The notes under the pieces were generated by a model that did not search any database, was not told the DNA's origin, and worked only from the letters and a program-made list of their open reading frames with translations. Positions 49,121-56,984 of a stretch of 64,000 nt of DNA are shown here, one piece after another. Source of the stretch: Hyphomicrobiales bacterium (GTDB lineage Bacteria; Pseudomonadota; Alphaproteobacteria; Rhizobiales; Rhizobiaceae); contig UBZP01000018.1 of NCBI GenBank assembly GCA_900469965.1, forward strand, positions 131,535 to 195,534. The letters run 5' to 3'. How positions within the stretch are numbered: position 1 is the first letter of the stretch; each line of letters opens with the position of its first letter. The position numbers were made by a program, and so were the translations under genes.

Positions 49121-49855
49121 TCAGCTGCAGCAGGACTGCGCCTTGGGGGCATCCTCATACTCGTCCTTGCGCTTGACGAAGCTGAGCGTGCCGGTCTCGT
49201 TGCGGCCCTTCGGCGCGCGGTCCAAGGTCATCAGCGTCCCCAGCAGTTCCTCGCCGCCGCGGGAATATTCCGAATAGGTGTGGTAGACGCTGCCGTCCTC
49301 GTCGCGGAAGAAGGCGCTCATGCCGGGCAACTCGTCATGGGCATCCTCCGAAGGCGTCTGCCGGTAGTTGTAGGTGACGGTGCCGCGCGCCAGGTCCTCC
49401 CTGGTGAAGGAGACGTGGTAGTCGAAGTTGAAGTCGCTGCCGAAGGACGAATACCAGGGGAACGCCCAGCCCATCCGCCGCTTGTAGGCCTCGATCTTGT
49501 CGAGCGGTGCGCGGGAGACGCAGACGAAGGTCACGTCGTGATGGTTCAGGTGCGGCAGCATGCCGTCGATATGGTCGGCCATGAAGGAGCAGCCGGGGCA
49601 GCCGGCCTCCCAGTCGGGGCCGAACATGAAATGATAGATCATCAGCTGGCTGCGGCCGTCGAACAGGTCGGCGAGCGTCTTCCGCCCCACCGGCGTGTCG
49701 AATGCATAGGCCTTGTCGACCCTGACCCAGGGCAGCGCCAGCCGCTCGGCGCGGACCTTGTCGCGTAGACGCGTCTCTTCCTTCTCCATGGCGAGAAGCG
49801 CCTGGCGCGCCTTCAGCCATTCCTCCCGGGAAACGACCTCGTGTTGCTGTCTCAT
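49121..49855 (-). CDS. DUF899 thioredoxin-fold protein
   Basis: The 244-residue product matches DUF899: an N-terminal helix (SREEWLKARQALLAMEKEET), the conserved FGPDWEAGCPGCSFMADHID segment with a CxxC-like cysteine pair at the thioredoxin active-site position, and RDEDGSVYHTYSEYSRG. It ends in a CCS tail that may bind metal. It is a cytosolic protein of unproven redox function. ATG at 49855 is favoured by AGGGAG at eight bases; GTG at 49864 is the alternative. Confidence 0.9.
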   Translation of the reverse strand: MRQQHEVVSREEWLKARQALLAMEKEETRLRDKVRAERLALPWVRVDKAYAFDTPVGRKTLADLFDGRSQLMIYHFMFGPDWEAGCPGCSFMADHIDGMLPHLNHHDVTFVCVSRAPLDKIEAYKRRMGWAFPWYSSFGSDFNFDYHVSFTREDLARGTVTYNYRQTPSEDAHDELPGMSAFFRDEDGSVYHTYSEYSRGGEELLGTLMTLDRAPKGRNETGTLSFVKRKDEYEDAPKAQSCCS

Positions 49856-50040
49856 GCTCGTCACTCCCTTTCACGGACATTTCGACCTGGTTACGTTGAT
49901 ATCAACCTTATACCGGCGTGTCAAAGTTGCCGGCCATCCGGCCGATTGCCTCAAGGACGAAGGATAGGGCGGCAATCCGACATTCCCTTGTCAAAAAACG
50001 CGCGGGCCATATCTAACCCGGCTCACGAGGAGTTCGATCC

Positions 50041-50406
50041 ATGGTCGGAATGCCCGCCCTGCGCGCCGTCGCGCCCGCCCTCATGACGCTCTGCAGCCTG
50101 CTCGCCGTCGCCTGGCCGGCGACCGCCGCGAGCTTCGACTGCGACCGGACGGAGCTTGCCCCGGACGAGAAGGCGATCTGCGACAACCGGGCGCTGAACG
50201 ATGCGGACGTGCGGATGGTCACGACCTTCGACATCCTGTCGGGGCTCGTCGCCATGGGTGCGCGCGGCGAGATGCAGGACCAGCAGACGGCGTGGCTGAA
50301 GGAGCGGCAGGCCTGCGGCGCAGGCGTCGCCTGCATCCAGTCCGCCTACGACCGGCGCATGCAGCAGCTGAACGAAGCCTACAAGAACATCAGCCGCCCG
50401 CTCTGA
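50041..50406 (+). CDS. LprI/DUF1311-type secreted protein
   Basis: The 121-residue product has a signal peptide (residues 1 to about 29, ending ATAA|S) and a mature part with four cysteines in the LprI-like pattern: SFDCDRTELAPDEKAICDNR, WLKERQACGAGVACIQSAYD, ending in a helix MQQLNEAYKNI. Related domains inhibit lysozyme. It should be periplasmic. ATG at 50041 follows GAGGAG. Confidence 0.82.
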   Translation: MVGMPALRAVAPALMTLCSLLAVAWPATAASFDCDRTELAPDEKAICDNRALNDADVRMVTTFDILSGLVAMGARGEMQDQQTAWLKERQACGAGVACIQSAYDRRMQQLNEAYKNISRPL

Positions 50407-50488
50407 CCGCATCGCCGTCCCTGCCTCCGGCCGTTCCCTGTTCAGATCCTGTGCGTATCGGCGCGGGGATCGTCATGCGACTTTCCAT

Positions 50489-50529
50489 TTGACAGCATAC
50501 TGTCAATTTGACATCATGCTTTCATGATG
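50489..50529 (+). promoter_or_regulatory. MarR promoter with two inverted repeats; leaderless start
   Basis: A -35 like TTGACA (50489-50494), a 17-bp spacer and CATCAT (50512-50517) place transcription start at about 50524, the A of the ATG. TGACAG-CATA-CTGTCA (50490-50505) overlaps the -35, and CATCATG-CTTT-CATGATG (50512-50529) overlaps the -10 and start codon. Both repeats are perfect and suit autorepression by the MarR protein. Confidence 0.5.
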
Positions 50530-50979
50530 GCTGACCGATCCGATCACTTGACCGCCTTGGCGCTGGCGACGTTCCGCGCCAATGGCGCGCTGCTCTCGGC
50601 CGGCGATGCGTTGACCGCACCGTTCGGCCTCTCCAGTGCGCGCTGGCAGGTGATGGGTGCGGTCGTGCTCGCCGGACAGCCGCTGACCGTGCCGCAGATC
50701 GCCCGCAACATGGGCCTGTCGCGGCAATCGGTGCAGCGCCTGATCGACGAGCTGCAGAAGCAGGAGATGGTGACGCTCGCGCCGAACCCGCATCACAAGC
50801 GGGCCAGGCTGGTGCGGCTCTCGCCGGCCGGCGAGGCGGCCTACGGCGCCGTCATGCTGCAATGGAATGCCCTTGCCGCCCGTCTGGCGGCGGGGATGGA
50901 CGAGACGCAGGTGAAGGCCGCGACTGAGGCCCTCGAGACGCTTTGCATCCGGCTGGATGAAGCCCATCCGCCGGATTGA
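50524..50979 (+). CDS. MarR-family transcriptional regulator
   Basis: The 151-residue product is a typical MarR dimer: helical N-terminus (HLTALALATFRANGALLSAG), winged helix at 55-115 (LTVPQIARNMGLSRQSVQRL, then EMVTLAPNPHHKRARLVRLS as wing) and a C-terminal dimer helix. No Shine-Dalgarno precedes the ATG; the promoter geometry suggests a leaderless mRNA. A small membrane protein gene follows after 18 bp and is probably its target. Confidence 0.92.
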   Translation: MMADRSDHLTALALATFRANGALLSAGDALTAPFGLSSARWQVMGAVVLAGQPLTVPQIARNMGLSRQSVQRLIDELQKQEMVTLAPNPHHKRARLVRLSPAGEAAYGAVMLQWNALAARLAAGMDETQVKAATEALETLCIRLDEAHPPD

Positions 50980-50997
50980 TCCAAGAGGACGACATCG

Positions 50998-51432
50998 ATG
51001 AAGACGCTCCATCCCGTCGCCGGCTTGCTGGCGCTGGCGACGATCCTTGCCTTCTGGCTGTCCACGGCCGTGGCGGAAACGATCGGCACGATCGAGGTGG
51101 TCCGTGCCGTGAAGCTCGCCATTCCCTGGGGGCTGCTGGTGCTCGTGCCCGCGCTGGCGCTGACGGGCGTCAGCGGCTTTCGCATCGGCGGGCGGTGGAA
51201 GAGCCCGATCGTCGCGGCCAAGATGCGGCGGATGCCCTTCATCGCGCTGAACGGCATCCTGGTGCTGGTGCCCTGCGCGCTGGTTCTCCGGCATTTCGCC
51301 CTGGCCGGCGACTTCGGCACGGTCTTCTACCTGGTGCAGGCGCTCGAGCTCGTCGCCGGCGCCGTCAACATCTGTCTCATGGCGCTCAATGTGCGCGACG
51401 GCATGCGTCTCGGACGCAGGGTGCGCGCCTGA
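50998..51432 (+). CDS. Small four-helix membrane protein in MarR operon
   Basis: The 144-residue product has four hydrophobic segments: VAGLLALATILAFWLSTAVA, AIPWGLLVLVPALALTGVSG, FIALNGILVLVPCALVLRHF and VFYLVQALELVAGAVNICLM. The first begins with few charges and may be an uncleaved signal anchor. Positively charged residues cluster between helices 2 and 3 (GGRWKSPIVAAKMRRM). I recognise no characterised family. It follows the MarR gene in the same operon, so expression is probably derepressed by that regulator's ligand. Confidence 0.8.
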   Translation: MKTLHPVAGLLALATILAFWLSTAVAETIGTIEVVRAVKLAIPWGLLVLVPALALTGVSGFRIGGRWKSPIVAAKMRRMPFIALNGILVLVPCALVLRHFALAGDFGTVFYLVQALELVAGAVNICLMALNVRDGMRLGRRVRA

Positions 51433-51444
51433 GCCGCGCCGGTG

Positions 51445-53280
51445 TCATTCCGGCAGGATGCGCACCGCGCCGAGATCGGCGGAGCTGGCAAAGGCGGCGT
51501 AGGCCTTGAGCGCGGTCGTGACGTTGCGCTTGCGCGGCTGCGCCGGCTTCCAGCCGAGCTTGTCCTGCTCGGCGCGGCGGGCGGCGAGCTCGGCGTCGGA
51601 GATCGCCAGATTGATGGTGCGGTTCGGAATGTCGATCTCGATCGTGTCGCCCTGGCGGACGAGGCCGATCGCGCCGCCGTTCGCCGCTTCCGGCGAGGCG
51701 TGGCCGATCGACAGCCCCGAGGTGCCGCCGGAGAAGCGGCCGTCGGTGATCAGCGCGCAGGCCTTGCCGAGCCCCTTCGACTTCAGGTAGCTCGTCGGAT
51801 AGAGCATCTCCTGCATGCCGGGGCCGCCCTTCGGGCCCTCGTAGCGGATGACGACGACGTCGCCGGCCTTGACCTCGCCGCCGAGGATGCCCTTGACGGC
51901 CGCATCCTGGCTTTCGAAGACGACGGCGGGGCCGGTGAACTTCAGGATCGATTCATCGACGCCGGCGGTCTTCACGATGCAGCCGTCGAGCGCGATGTTG
52001 CCCTTCAGCACGGCGAGACCGCCGTCCTTGGAGAAGGGATGCTCGACGGAGCGGATGACGCCCTTCTCGCCGTCGGTGTCGAGATCGTCCCAGCGGGCCT
52101 CCTGGGAGAAGGCGACCTGCGTCGGGATGCCGCCGGGGGCGGCGCGGAAGAAGGTGCGGACCGTCTCCGAGTTGGTGCGGGTGATGTCCCAGCGGTCGAT
52201 CGCATCGCCGAGGGTGGCGGCGTGCACGGTCGGGCTGTCGCGGTGGATCAGGCCGCCGCGGTCGAGTTCGCCGAGGATGCGCATGATGCCGCCGGCGCGG
52301 TGGACGTCCTCCATGTGGACGTCGCTCTTGGCCGGCGCGACCTTCGACAGGCAGGGCACCTTGCGCGACAGCCTGTCGATGTCGTCGAGATTGAAGTCGA
52401 TCCCGCCCTCGTAGGCGGCGGCGAGGATGTGCAGCACCGTGTTGGTCGAGCCGCCCATGGCGATGTCCAGCGACATCGCGTTCTCGAAGGCCTTCCTGTT
52501 GGCGACGTTGCGCGGCAGCACGCTCTCGTCCTCCTGCTCGTAGTAGCGGCGGGCGAGGTCGACGATCAAGTGGCCGGCCTCGACGAACAGCCGCTTGCGG
52601 TCGCCGTGGGTGGCGAGCGTCGAGCCGTTGCCGGGCAGGGAGAGGCCGAGCGCTTCCGTCAGACAGTTCATCGAATTGGCGGTGAACATGCCCGAGCACG
52701 AGCCGCAGGTCGGGCAGGCGGAGCGCTCGATCGCCTTGACGTCCTCGTCGGAGACCGCGTCGTCGGCGGCGGCGACCATGGCGTCGACCAGATCCAGCGC
52801 GTGCTTCCGGCCGTGCAGCACGACCTTGCCGGCCTCCATCGGGCCGCCGGAGACGAAGACTGCGGGGATGTTCAGCCGCATTGCGGCGTTCAGCATGCCG
52901 GGCGTGATCTTGTCGCAGTTGGAGATGCAGACCATGGCGTCGGCGCAGTGGGCGTTGACCATGTATTCGACGCTGTCGGCGATGATCTCGCGGCTCGGCA
53001 GCGAATAGAGCATGCCGTCATGGCCCATGGCGATGCCGTCGTCGACGGCGATCGTGTTGAATTCCTTGGCGACGCCGCCGGCCGCCTCGATCTCGCGGGC
53101 GACCAGCTGGCCGAGGTCCTTCAGGTGCACGTGGCCGGGCACGAACTGGGTGAACGAGTTGACCACGGCGATGATCGGCTTGCCGAAATCCGCATCCTTC
53201 ATGCCGGTCGCGCGCCACAGGCCGCGGGCACCGGCCATGTTGCGACCGTGGGTGGTGGTTCGGGAGCGATAGGCTGGCAT
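51445..53280 (-). CDS. ilvD: Dihydroxy-acid dehydratase
   Basis: The 611-residue product has the length and motifs of Ilv[19 protein letters not shown], the cluster-ligand cysteines in [18 protein letters not shown] and [19 protein letters not shown], and the C-terminal [20 protein letters not shown]. It converts 2,3-dihydroxyisovalerate to 2-oxoisovalerate in valine, isoleucine and pantothenate synthesis through an Fe-S cluster. ATG at 53280 matches homologues; an open extension upstream is not family-like. It appears monocistronic. Confidence 0.96.
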   Translation of the reverse strand: MPAYRSRTTTHGRNMAGARGLWRATGMKDADFGKPIIAVVNSFTQFVPGHVHLKDLGQLVAREIEAAGGVAKEFNTIAVDDGIAMGHDGMLYSLPSREIIADSVEYMVNAHCADAMVCISNCDKITPGMLNAAMRLNIPAVFVSGGPMEAGKVVLHGRKHALDLVDAMVAAADDAVSDEDVKAIERSACPTCGSCSGMFTANSMNCLTEALGLSLPGNGSTLATHGDRKRLFVEAGHLIVDLARRYYEQEDESVLPRNVANRKAFENAMSLDIAMGGSTNTVLHILAAAYEGGIDFNLDDIDRLSRKVPCLSKVAPAKSDVHMEDVHRAGGIMRILGELDRGGLIHRDSPTVHAATLGDAIDRWDITRTNSETVRTFFRAAPGGIPTQVAFSQEARWDDLDTDGEKGVIRSVEHPFSKDGGLAVLKGNIALDGCIVKTAGVDESILKFTGPAVVFESQDAAVKGILGGEVKAGDVVVIRYEGPKGGPGMQEMLYPTSYLKSKGLGKACALITDGRFSGGTSGLSIGHASPEAANGGAIGLVRQGDTIEIDIPNRTINLAISDAELAARRAEQDKLGWKPAQPRKRNVTTALKAYAAFASSADLGAVRILPE

Positions 53281-53508
53281 CGACGTGTTCCTCAAGGTCC
53301 TGCAAGGCCCGGCATCGGGCCCGAAAACAGCCCACCCGCCAGCCTCTGTCACGGGTTCCCTAGCGCAAAAGCCCGGCCGCGTCACGAAAGGATTGTCATT
53401 TTCTGCGCCGAAACTTGGAATTTCCTGTCGCGTTGCCCTGCAGCAATGACCGTTGTCGACAGGATGCAATTGTGAGACTGTCCGGCTTTATCGGGCACGG
53501 GAAGGGCA

Positions 53509-54543
53509 ATGGCGAAGGATCGGGCGGACAAGACGGAGGCGGCCGAAACGGCGCCGCTCTACCTGCGCATCCGCGACGCGCTCGGAGAGGCGATCGCGGC
53601 AGGCCGGCTGCCGAAGGGCGCGCTCCTGCTCGAAGGCCACGTGGCCGCCATCTTCGCCTCGACCCGCACCCCGGTGCGCCAGGCCTTCGCGCTCCTGGAA
53701 GCGGCCGGCGTCCTGCGCCGCTTCGAGGGCCGCGGCTTCGTCGTCGGCCCCGGCCGCGGCGCGCCGCTCAGGATCGCGCTTTCGGCGGAAATGTTCGGGG
53801 ACGGCGGCGCGGCGCAGGCGCTGCGCAAGGCGCCGGGCTGGGAGACGATCTACGAGGGGCTGGAGCGGGAGATGGTGCACCTCTCCGTCTTCGGCCGCCA
53901 CCGCATCAACGAGGTGGAACTGGCGCGCGCCAAGGGCGTCGGCCGGCAGGTGGCGCGCGACGCGCTGACCCGGCTCGAAAGCCTCGGCATCGTCGAGAAG
54001 GACGAGCGGATGCGCTGGACGGTGGTGCCGCTCGACGAAAAGCGCATGCGCGACCTGCACGACATCCGTGTGGCGCTGGAGCCGGTGGCGCTGAAACAGG
54101 CCTTTCCCTTCATGCCGGACGACGAGCGCGGGGCGATGACGGCGCGTCTGAAACGCGCGCTCGCCGGCTATCCCGACCTCTCGATCGAGGAGATGGACGG
54201 CATGGAGACCGACCTGCACATCACCCTTCTGGCCCACTGCCCCAACCGCGAGATCCTGATCGCGCTGCGCCGCGCCCGCTTCATGCTCAACGTCTCGAAG
54301 CACATCATGGGCGTCTCGCACGAAATGCCCAAGGACGAGCCCTTCATCGCCGAGCATCTGACGGTGTTCGCCGCGCTGGAGGCGGGGGACGTCGACTGCG
54401 CAGCCGAGGCCCTGCGCCACCACATCGCGATCTCGCTGCCGAAGGTGATCGGCCGGGTGGCGGCGTTCCGGGGGACGCATCGGGCGGAGGTGGCAGTCGC
54501 TGCAGCGACACGTTCAATTTCGCGTCGGTCGTGGAGACGGTAG
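53509..54543 (+). CDS. GntR-family regulator with two winged-helix modules
   Basis: The 344-residue product has one GntR winged helix at residues 16-80 (LYLRIRDALGEAIAAGRLPK, FASTRTPVRQAFALLEAAGV) and a second, similar module at about 120-180 (RQVARDALTRLESLGIVEKD with its own wing), followed by an FCD-like helical domain (ALEPVALKQAFPFMPDDERG). Tandem DNA-binding modules are uncommon in GntR proteins. ATG at 53509 follows GGGAAGGGC. The last 20 residues (SISRRSWRR end) run into low-GC DNA and may be a replaced tail. Confidence 0.85.
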   Translation: MAKDRADKTEAAETAPLYLRIRDALGEAIAAGRLPKGALLLEGHVAAIFASTRTPVRQAFALLEAAGVLRRFEGRGFVVGPGRGAPLRIALSAEMFGDGGAAQALRKAPGWETIYEGLEREMVHLSVFGRHRINEVELARAKGVGRQVARDALTRLESLGIVEKDERMRWTVVPLDEKRMRDLHDIRVALEPVALKQAFPFMPDDERGAMTARLKRALAGYPDLSIEEMDGMETDLHITLLAHCPNREILIALRRARFMLNVSKHIMGVSHEMPKDEPFIAEHLTVFAALEAGDVDCAAEALRHHIAISLPKVIGRVAAFRGTHRAEVAVAAATRSISRRSWRR

Positions 54544-55143
54544 GAACCATGTTCCGCACAGGGCGAAATGAAGAAATCGGATAACTTCTGGGAAAGCCCT
54601 ATGAGGGAAGTAGATGATGAATGCCATGAGCATTACAGGATCGTCCCTGAGCCCAAGTGGTATATGAGGAGTATCGATATTCGCTGCCAACGCCTGTATG
54701 TCGCTCCAATTTTGCCGCGGCTCTAACATCGCAGTTTGGTTGTCCCCTTTATCAATTCTCCAAAGGCAGTACTCCCAAGTATTATTCGGTATAAAACGGT
54801 TGTGTGCAATTTTCGTGATTTTTGGCCACAATATTTTCGCATAGCACTTCAGATTTGATCGAATGAAGCAATGAAAAAGCGATTCCACGAAGAAAGACGA
54901 TTTTTTCACAGTCTCTTTCTCGACTTGCCCACGGTCCAAGCCCAACCACGGGCCAATTCGATCTCGAATAGCCTCTTCATCACGATGATATGGCGTCGCG
55001 ACATAGCCCTTGGTCTTGCTCAAAATTTCGGTGGCTAGCTGGTTGAGGAGTTCGTGCTCGGCCAGATTTGCGACAAGCGTCGGGTTGCTTGTATGCCAAT
55101 TGTAGATCACGGCAAGATATTGGGGAATCGCACCTCTCCCCAA
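54514..55143 (-). CDS. Frame-shifted C-terminal continuation of the nuclease-like gene
   Basis: A 209-codon frame opens inside the end of the upstream gene and runs to 54514. Its only early start is TTG at 55143 with no Shine-Dalgarno; the first in-frame ATG is about 140 codons in. One extra T in the T7 run (plus-strand A7 at 55146-55152) would join it to the preceding frame and give one protein of about 570 residues. The sequence (LANLAEHELLNQLATEILSK-like helices, HNRFIPNNTWEYCLWRIDKG) is not recognised. It lies in low-GC DNA and overlaps the GntR tail by 30 bp. Confidence 0.5.
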   Translation of the reverse strand: MGRGAIPQYLAVIYNWHTSNPTLVANLAEHELLNQLATEILSKTKGYVATPYHRDEEAIRDRIGPWLGLDRGQVEKETVKKSSFFVESLFHCFIRSNLKCYAKILWPKITKIAHNRFIPNNTWEYCLWRIDKGDNQTAMLEPRQNWSDIQALAANIDTPHIPLGLRDDPVMLMAFIIYFPHRAFPEVIRFLHFALCGTWFLPSPRPTRN

Positions 55144-56231
55144 AGAAAAAAATCTGACTGCCCTGGCCTTGTAAGTATTTCAATGGCGCGTCGGGCGTTG
55201 CCGGATACAAATGCAGGTGAAGTACATCTCTTTAATTCAATATTGATCAACGACAAAAGCGCCACCGCGATCAGCGCTCTTACCCGCCAGAGGAAGTAGT
55301 TCGACAGCGGGCTACCGGCTAGGAAGATGACGTTGTAGTCGATCTCGCCATTGATAGTTCGCTTATTTTCAACTCGCTCTATACGCTCGCCAAGTTCTTC
55401 CGCCAAATCCAGCGTCGCTGCAAAAAAACTCTCTCGCGCAATTACCGCCATATGGCGAATACTGCGCACCTCACGTGCCTTGTGACGTTCCAAGGCGCAC
55501 TCCAACGCAACGAACAACGCGGCGTATGCGCCGGCCACCGCGATATGATTCTTTTCCTTCACGTAGTTACGCAGGCTGAACGCGACAAAAAGCGAGGCAG
55601 AAATTTGCCTTCTCTCGATGTCAGCAGTGTTCATATTGGACTGTTCAGATGTGAGTTTGAGAATTTCATCGAGCCCTTGAGTGATCAGATCAAGCCGAAC
55701 TGCTCCATGCCCATCCTCGTTGTAGAGCCTTATCAGCTTGTCGTGAATCGAGAAGTTCTCGGTCCAGAACGCCGTAGAGTGCTTTGTCGCCCAATCCAGC
55801 AGGGTGCCGCGCGAAATCAGGTGCAGCCTTGTGTTCGCCGGGAGGCCGCGCCTCTCATACCCTCGATTTAGATCGTCTACGCTGCGTTGGACTTCTTCCT
55901 CAATCTCACCGTTCGTCACGAGGTAGCATTTGTGAGGAATTTCCGGGATGCCAGGATATACAATCGGCTGTTCAACCAGTTGATCGATCTGAGGTTTGAT
56001 TTCCCTGAACTGACTGAGCGTCAGACGAGTCCCGGGATTTCCTTTGAGTTGAAACGCACACGGCACGCCGTCCGGACCAATTGAGACCACGTCCTTGCCG
56101 AATTCGATTGCCGTGTGACGCGTCGAGTGAATGACAGTGTGCCCCTGCCCGGACAGCATTTGCAAGAAAGCTGCCTGGTATCCGCGCTCGTTGATGCTAT
56201 CCAACCAGTGTTCGATTAGCCTCTCTTGCAA
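55107..56231 (-). CDS. Restriction-endonuclease-fold (D..QxK) protein in low-GC insert
   Basis: The frame gives 374 residues, starting with TTG at 56231, which overlaps the upstream gene by 35 bp. Residues 15-70 fit a PD-(D/E)xK nuclease core: RGYQAAFLQMLSGQGHTVIH, then Asp47 (FGKDVV) and Gln61-x-Lys63 (FQLKGN), as in Mrr-type nucleases. The rest is largely helical, with hydrophobic stretches near 235-255 and 310-330 (FLWRVRALIAVALLSLI). The frame stops at 55107 just after a T7 run. Function is inferred only from the motif; a defence role is suggested by the setting. Confidence 0.55.
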   Translation of the reverse strand: MQERLIEHWLDSINERGYQAAFLQMLSGQGHTVIHSTRHTAIEFGKDVVSIGPDGVPCAFQLKGNPGTRLTLSQFREIKPQIDQLVEQPIVYPGIPEIPHKCYLVTNGEIEEEVQRSVDDLNRGYERRGLPANTRLHLISRGTLLDWATKHSTAFWTENFSIHDKLIRLYNEDGHGAVRLDLITQGLDEILKLTSEQSNMNTADIERRQISASLFVAFSLRNYVKEKNHIAVAGAYAALFVALECALERHKAREVRSIRHMAVIARESFFAATLDLAEELGERIERVENKRTINGEIDYNVIFLAGSPLSNYFLWRVRALIAVALLSLINIELKRCTSPAFVSGNARRAIEILTRPGQSDFFLWGEVRFPNILP

Positions 56232-56775
56232 GCCATTCTGCCTTTTTACGTTGCATCAATTGTTCGAATTTATCCTTGTAAAAAGTATCGTCTTTTAGAC
56301 TCGCGATTTGTGCAGCAGCGGCCTCTCCCGCCACAATTGTCGGCATGACAGGTTTCCCGCTCTCATCGAACTCGATCCAAATCCTCTCTAGCGCTTCCAG
56401 CAGCAGATCGGGCGAGAATGGCTTTCCCCCGGCGTCGACGACGTTGCCAACCTTCTCAGTCGCGTGTTTGAGCGCATCGAGCAAAGTGCGCTCCCTTTCG
56501 GCTGTCAGTTCTTGTCCAACTGCCATGTATGGTTGCAGGATGGCTTCGATCGGACCATAGAGGATAACACTTGACGACACTTCCACCTCGGACGTGAAGC
56601 GGTGCATCACTGTCTCTTCCCGCTCCTCGCTACCTCGGATCATTGAGGATGTATCGCCCTCAAAGAGACGATACGACTGAATCTGATCAGCAATTGAGTT
56701 TCCCGGCCAACTTGAAACAAAGTTGGTTAGGGCAGTTTCGATTTCGCGTTCAAGGCTTGGAAAGCGCTTTTGCAC
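56197..56775 (-). CDS. Unrecognised partner gene in low-GC insert
   Basis: From GTG at 56775 (AGGTG four bases before) the product has 192 residues; the open frame extends to 56880 but its first residues look non-coding. It is soluble and acidic-to-neutral, with a helical N-terminus (FPSLEREIETALTNFVSS), a beta-like middle (FTSEVEVSSSVILYGPIEAI) and helical segments after it (ERERTLLDALKHATEKVGNV). It ends in a basic helix (FEQLMQRKKAEWLAREANRT). No family is recognised. Its last 35 bp overlap the nuclease-like gene, so the two are expressed together. Confidence 0.6.
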   Translation of the reverse strand: MQKRFPSLEREIETALTNFVSSWPGNSIADQIQSYRLFEGDTSSMIRGSEEREETVMHRFTSEVEVSSSVILYGPIEAILQPYMAVGQELTAERERTLLDALKHATEKVGNVVDAGGKPFSPDLLLEALERIWIEFDESGKPVMPTIVAGEAAAAQIASLKDDTFYKDKFEQLMQRKKAEWLAREANRTLVG

Positions 56776-56984
56776 TGTGCACCTGAGGCTTCTGGCTCGA
56801 CTGAGTTGGTGGCAGCAACATCTCTTTGCGGCGGCGACGTCGCATTGAACCCTGCGCCTACCTGAAACTCCGATATTCAACCTCTAGTTTTGAGTCGCGC
56901 CGAGCTCACGTAACATGCAACTGATTTTACCGGCGATCAAGTAGCTTCAACCCGCTTTCGATGACTTCCACACTGGCGCCCCCC

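Larger units (their letters stand above)
54540..56950. mobile_element. Low-GC inserted segment (genomic islet)
   Basis: Base composition changes sharply: line 55321-55380 has 26 G/C of 60, while 53881-53940 has 42. The segment carries only the two overlapping unrecognised genes and interrupts a region of carbohydrate-acid genes (GntR regulators, uxaA, dgoD). No integrase, transposase or tRNA is present. CTCACGTAA occurs twice at its right side (56905-56913, 56984-56992), possibly by chance. Transfer is inferred from composition and gene content. Confidence 0.6.
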
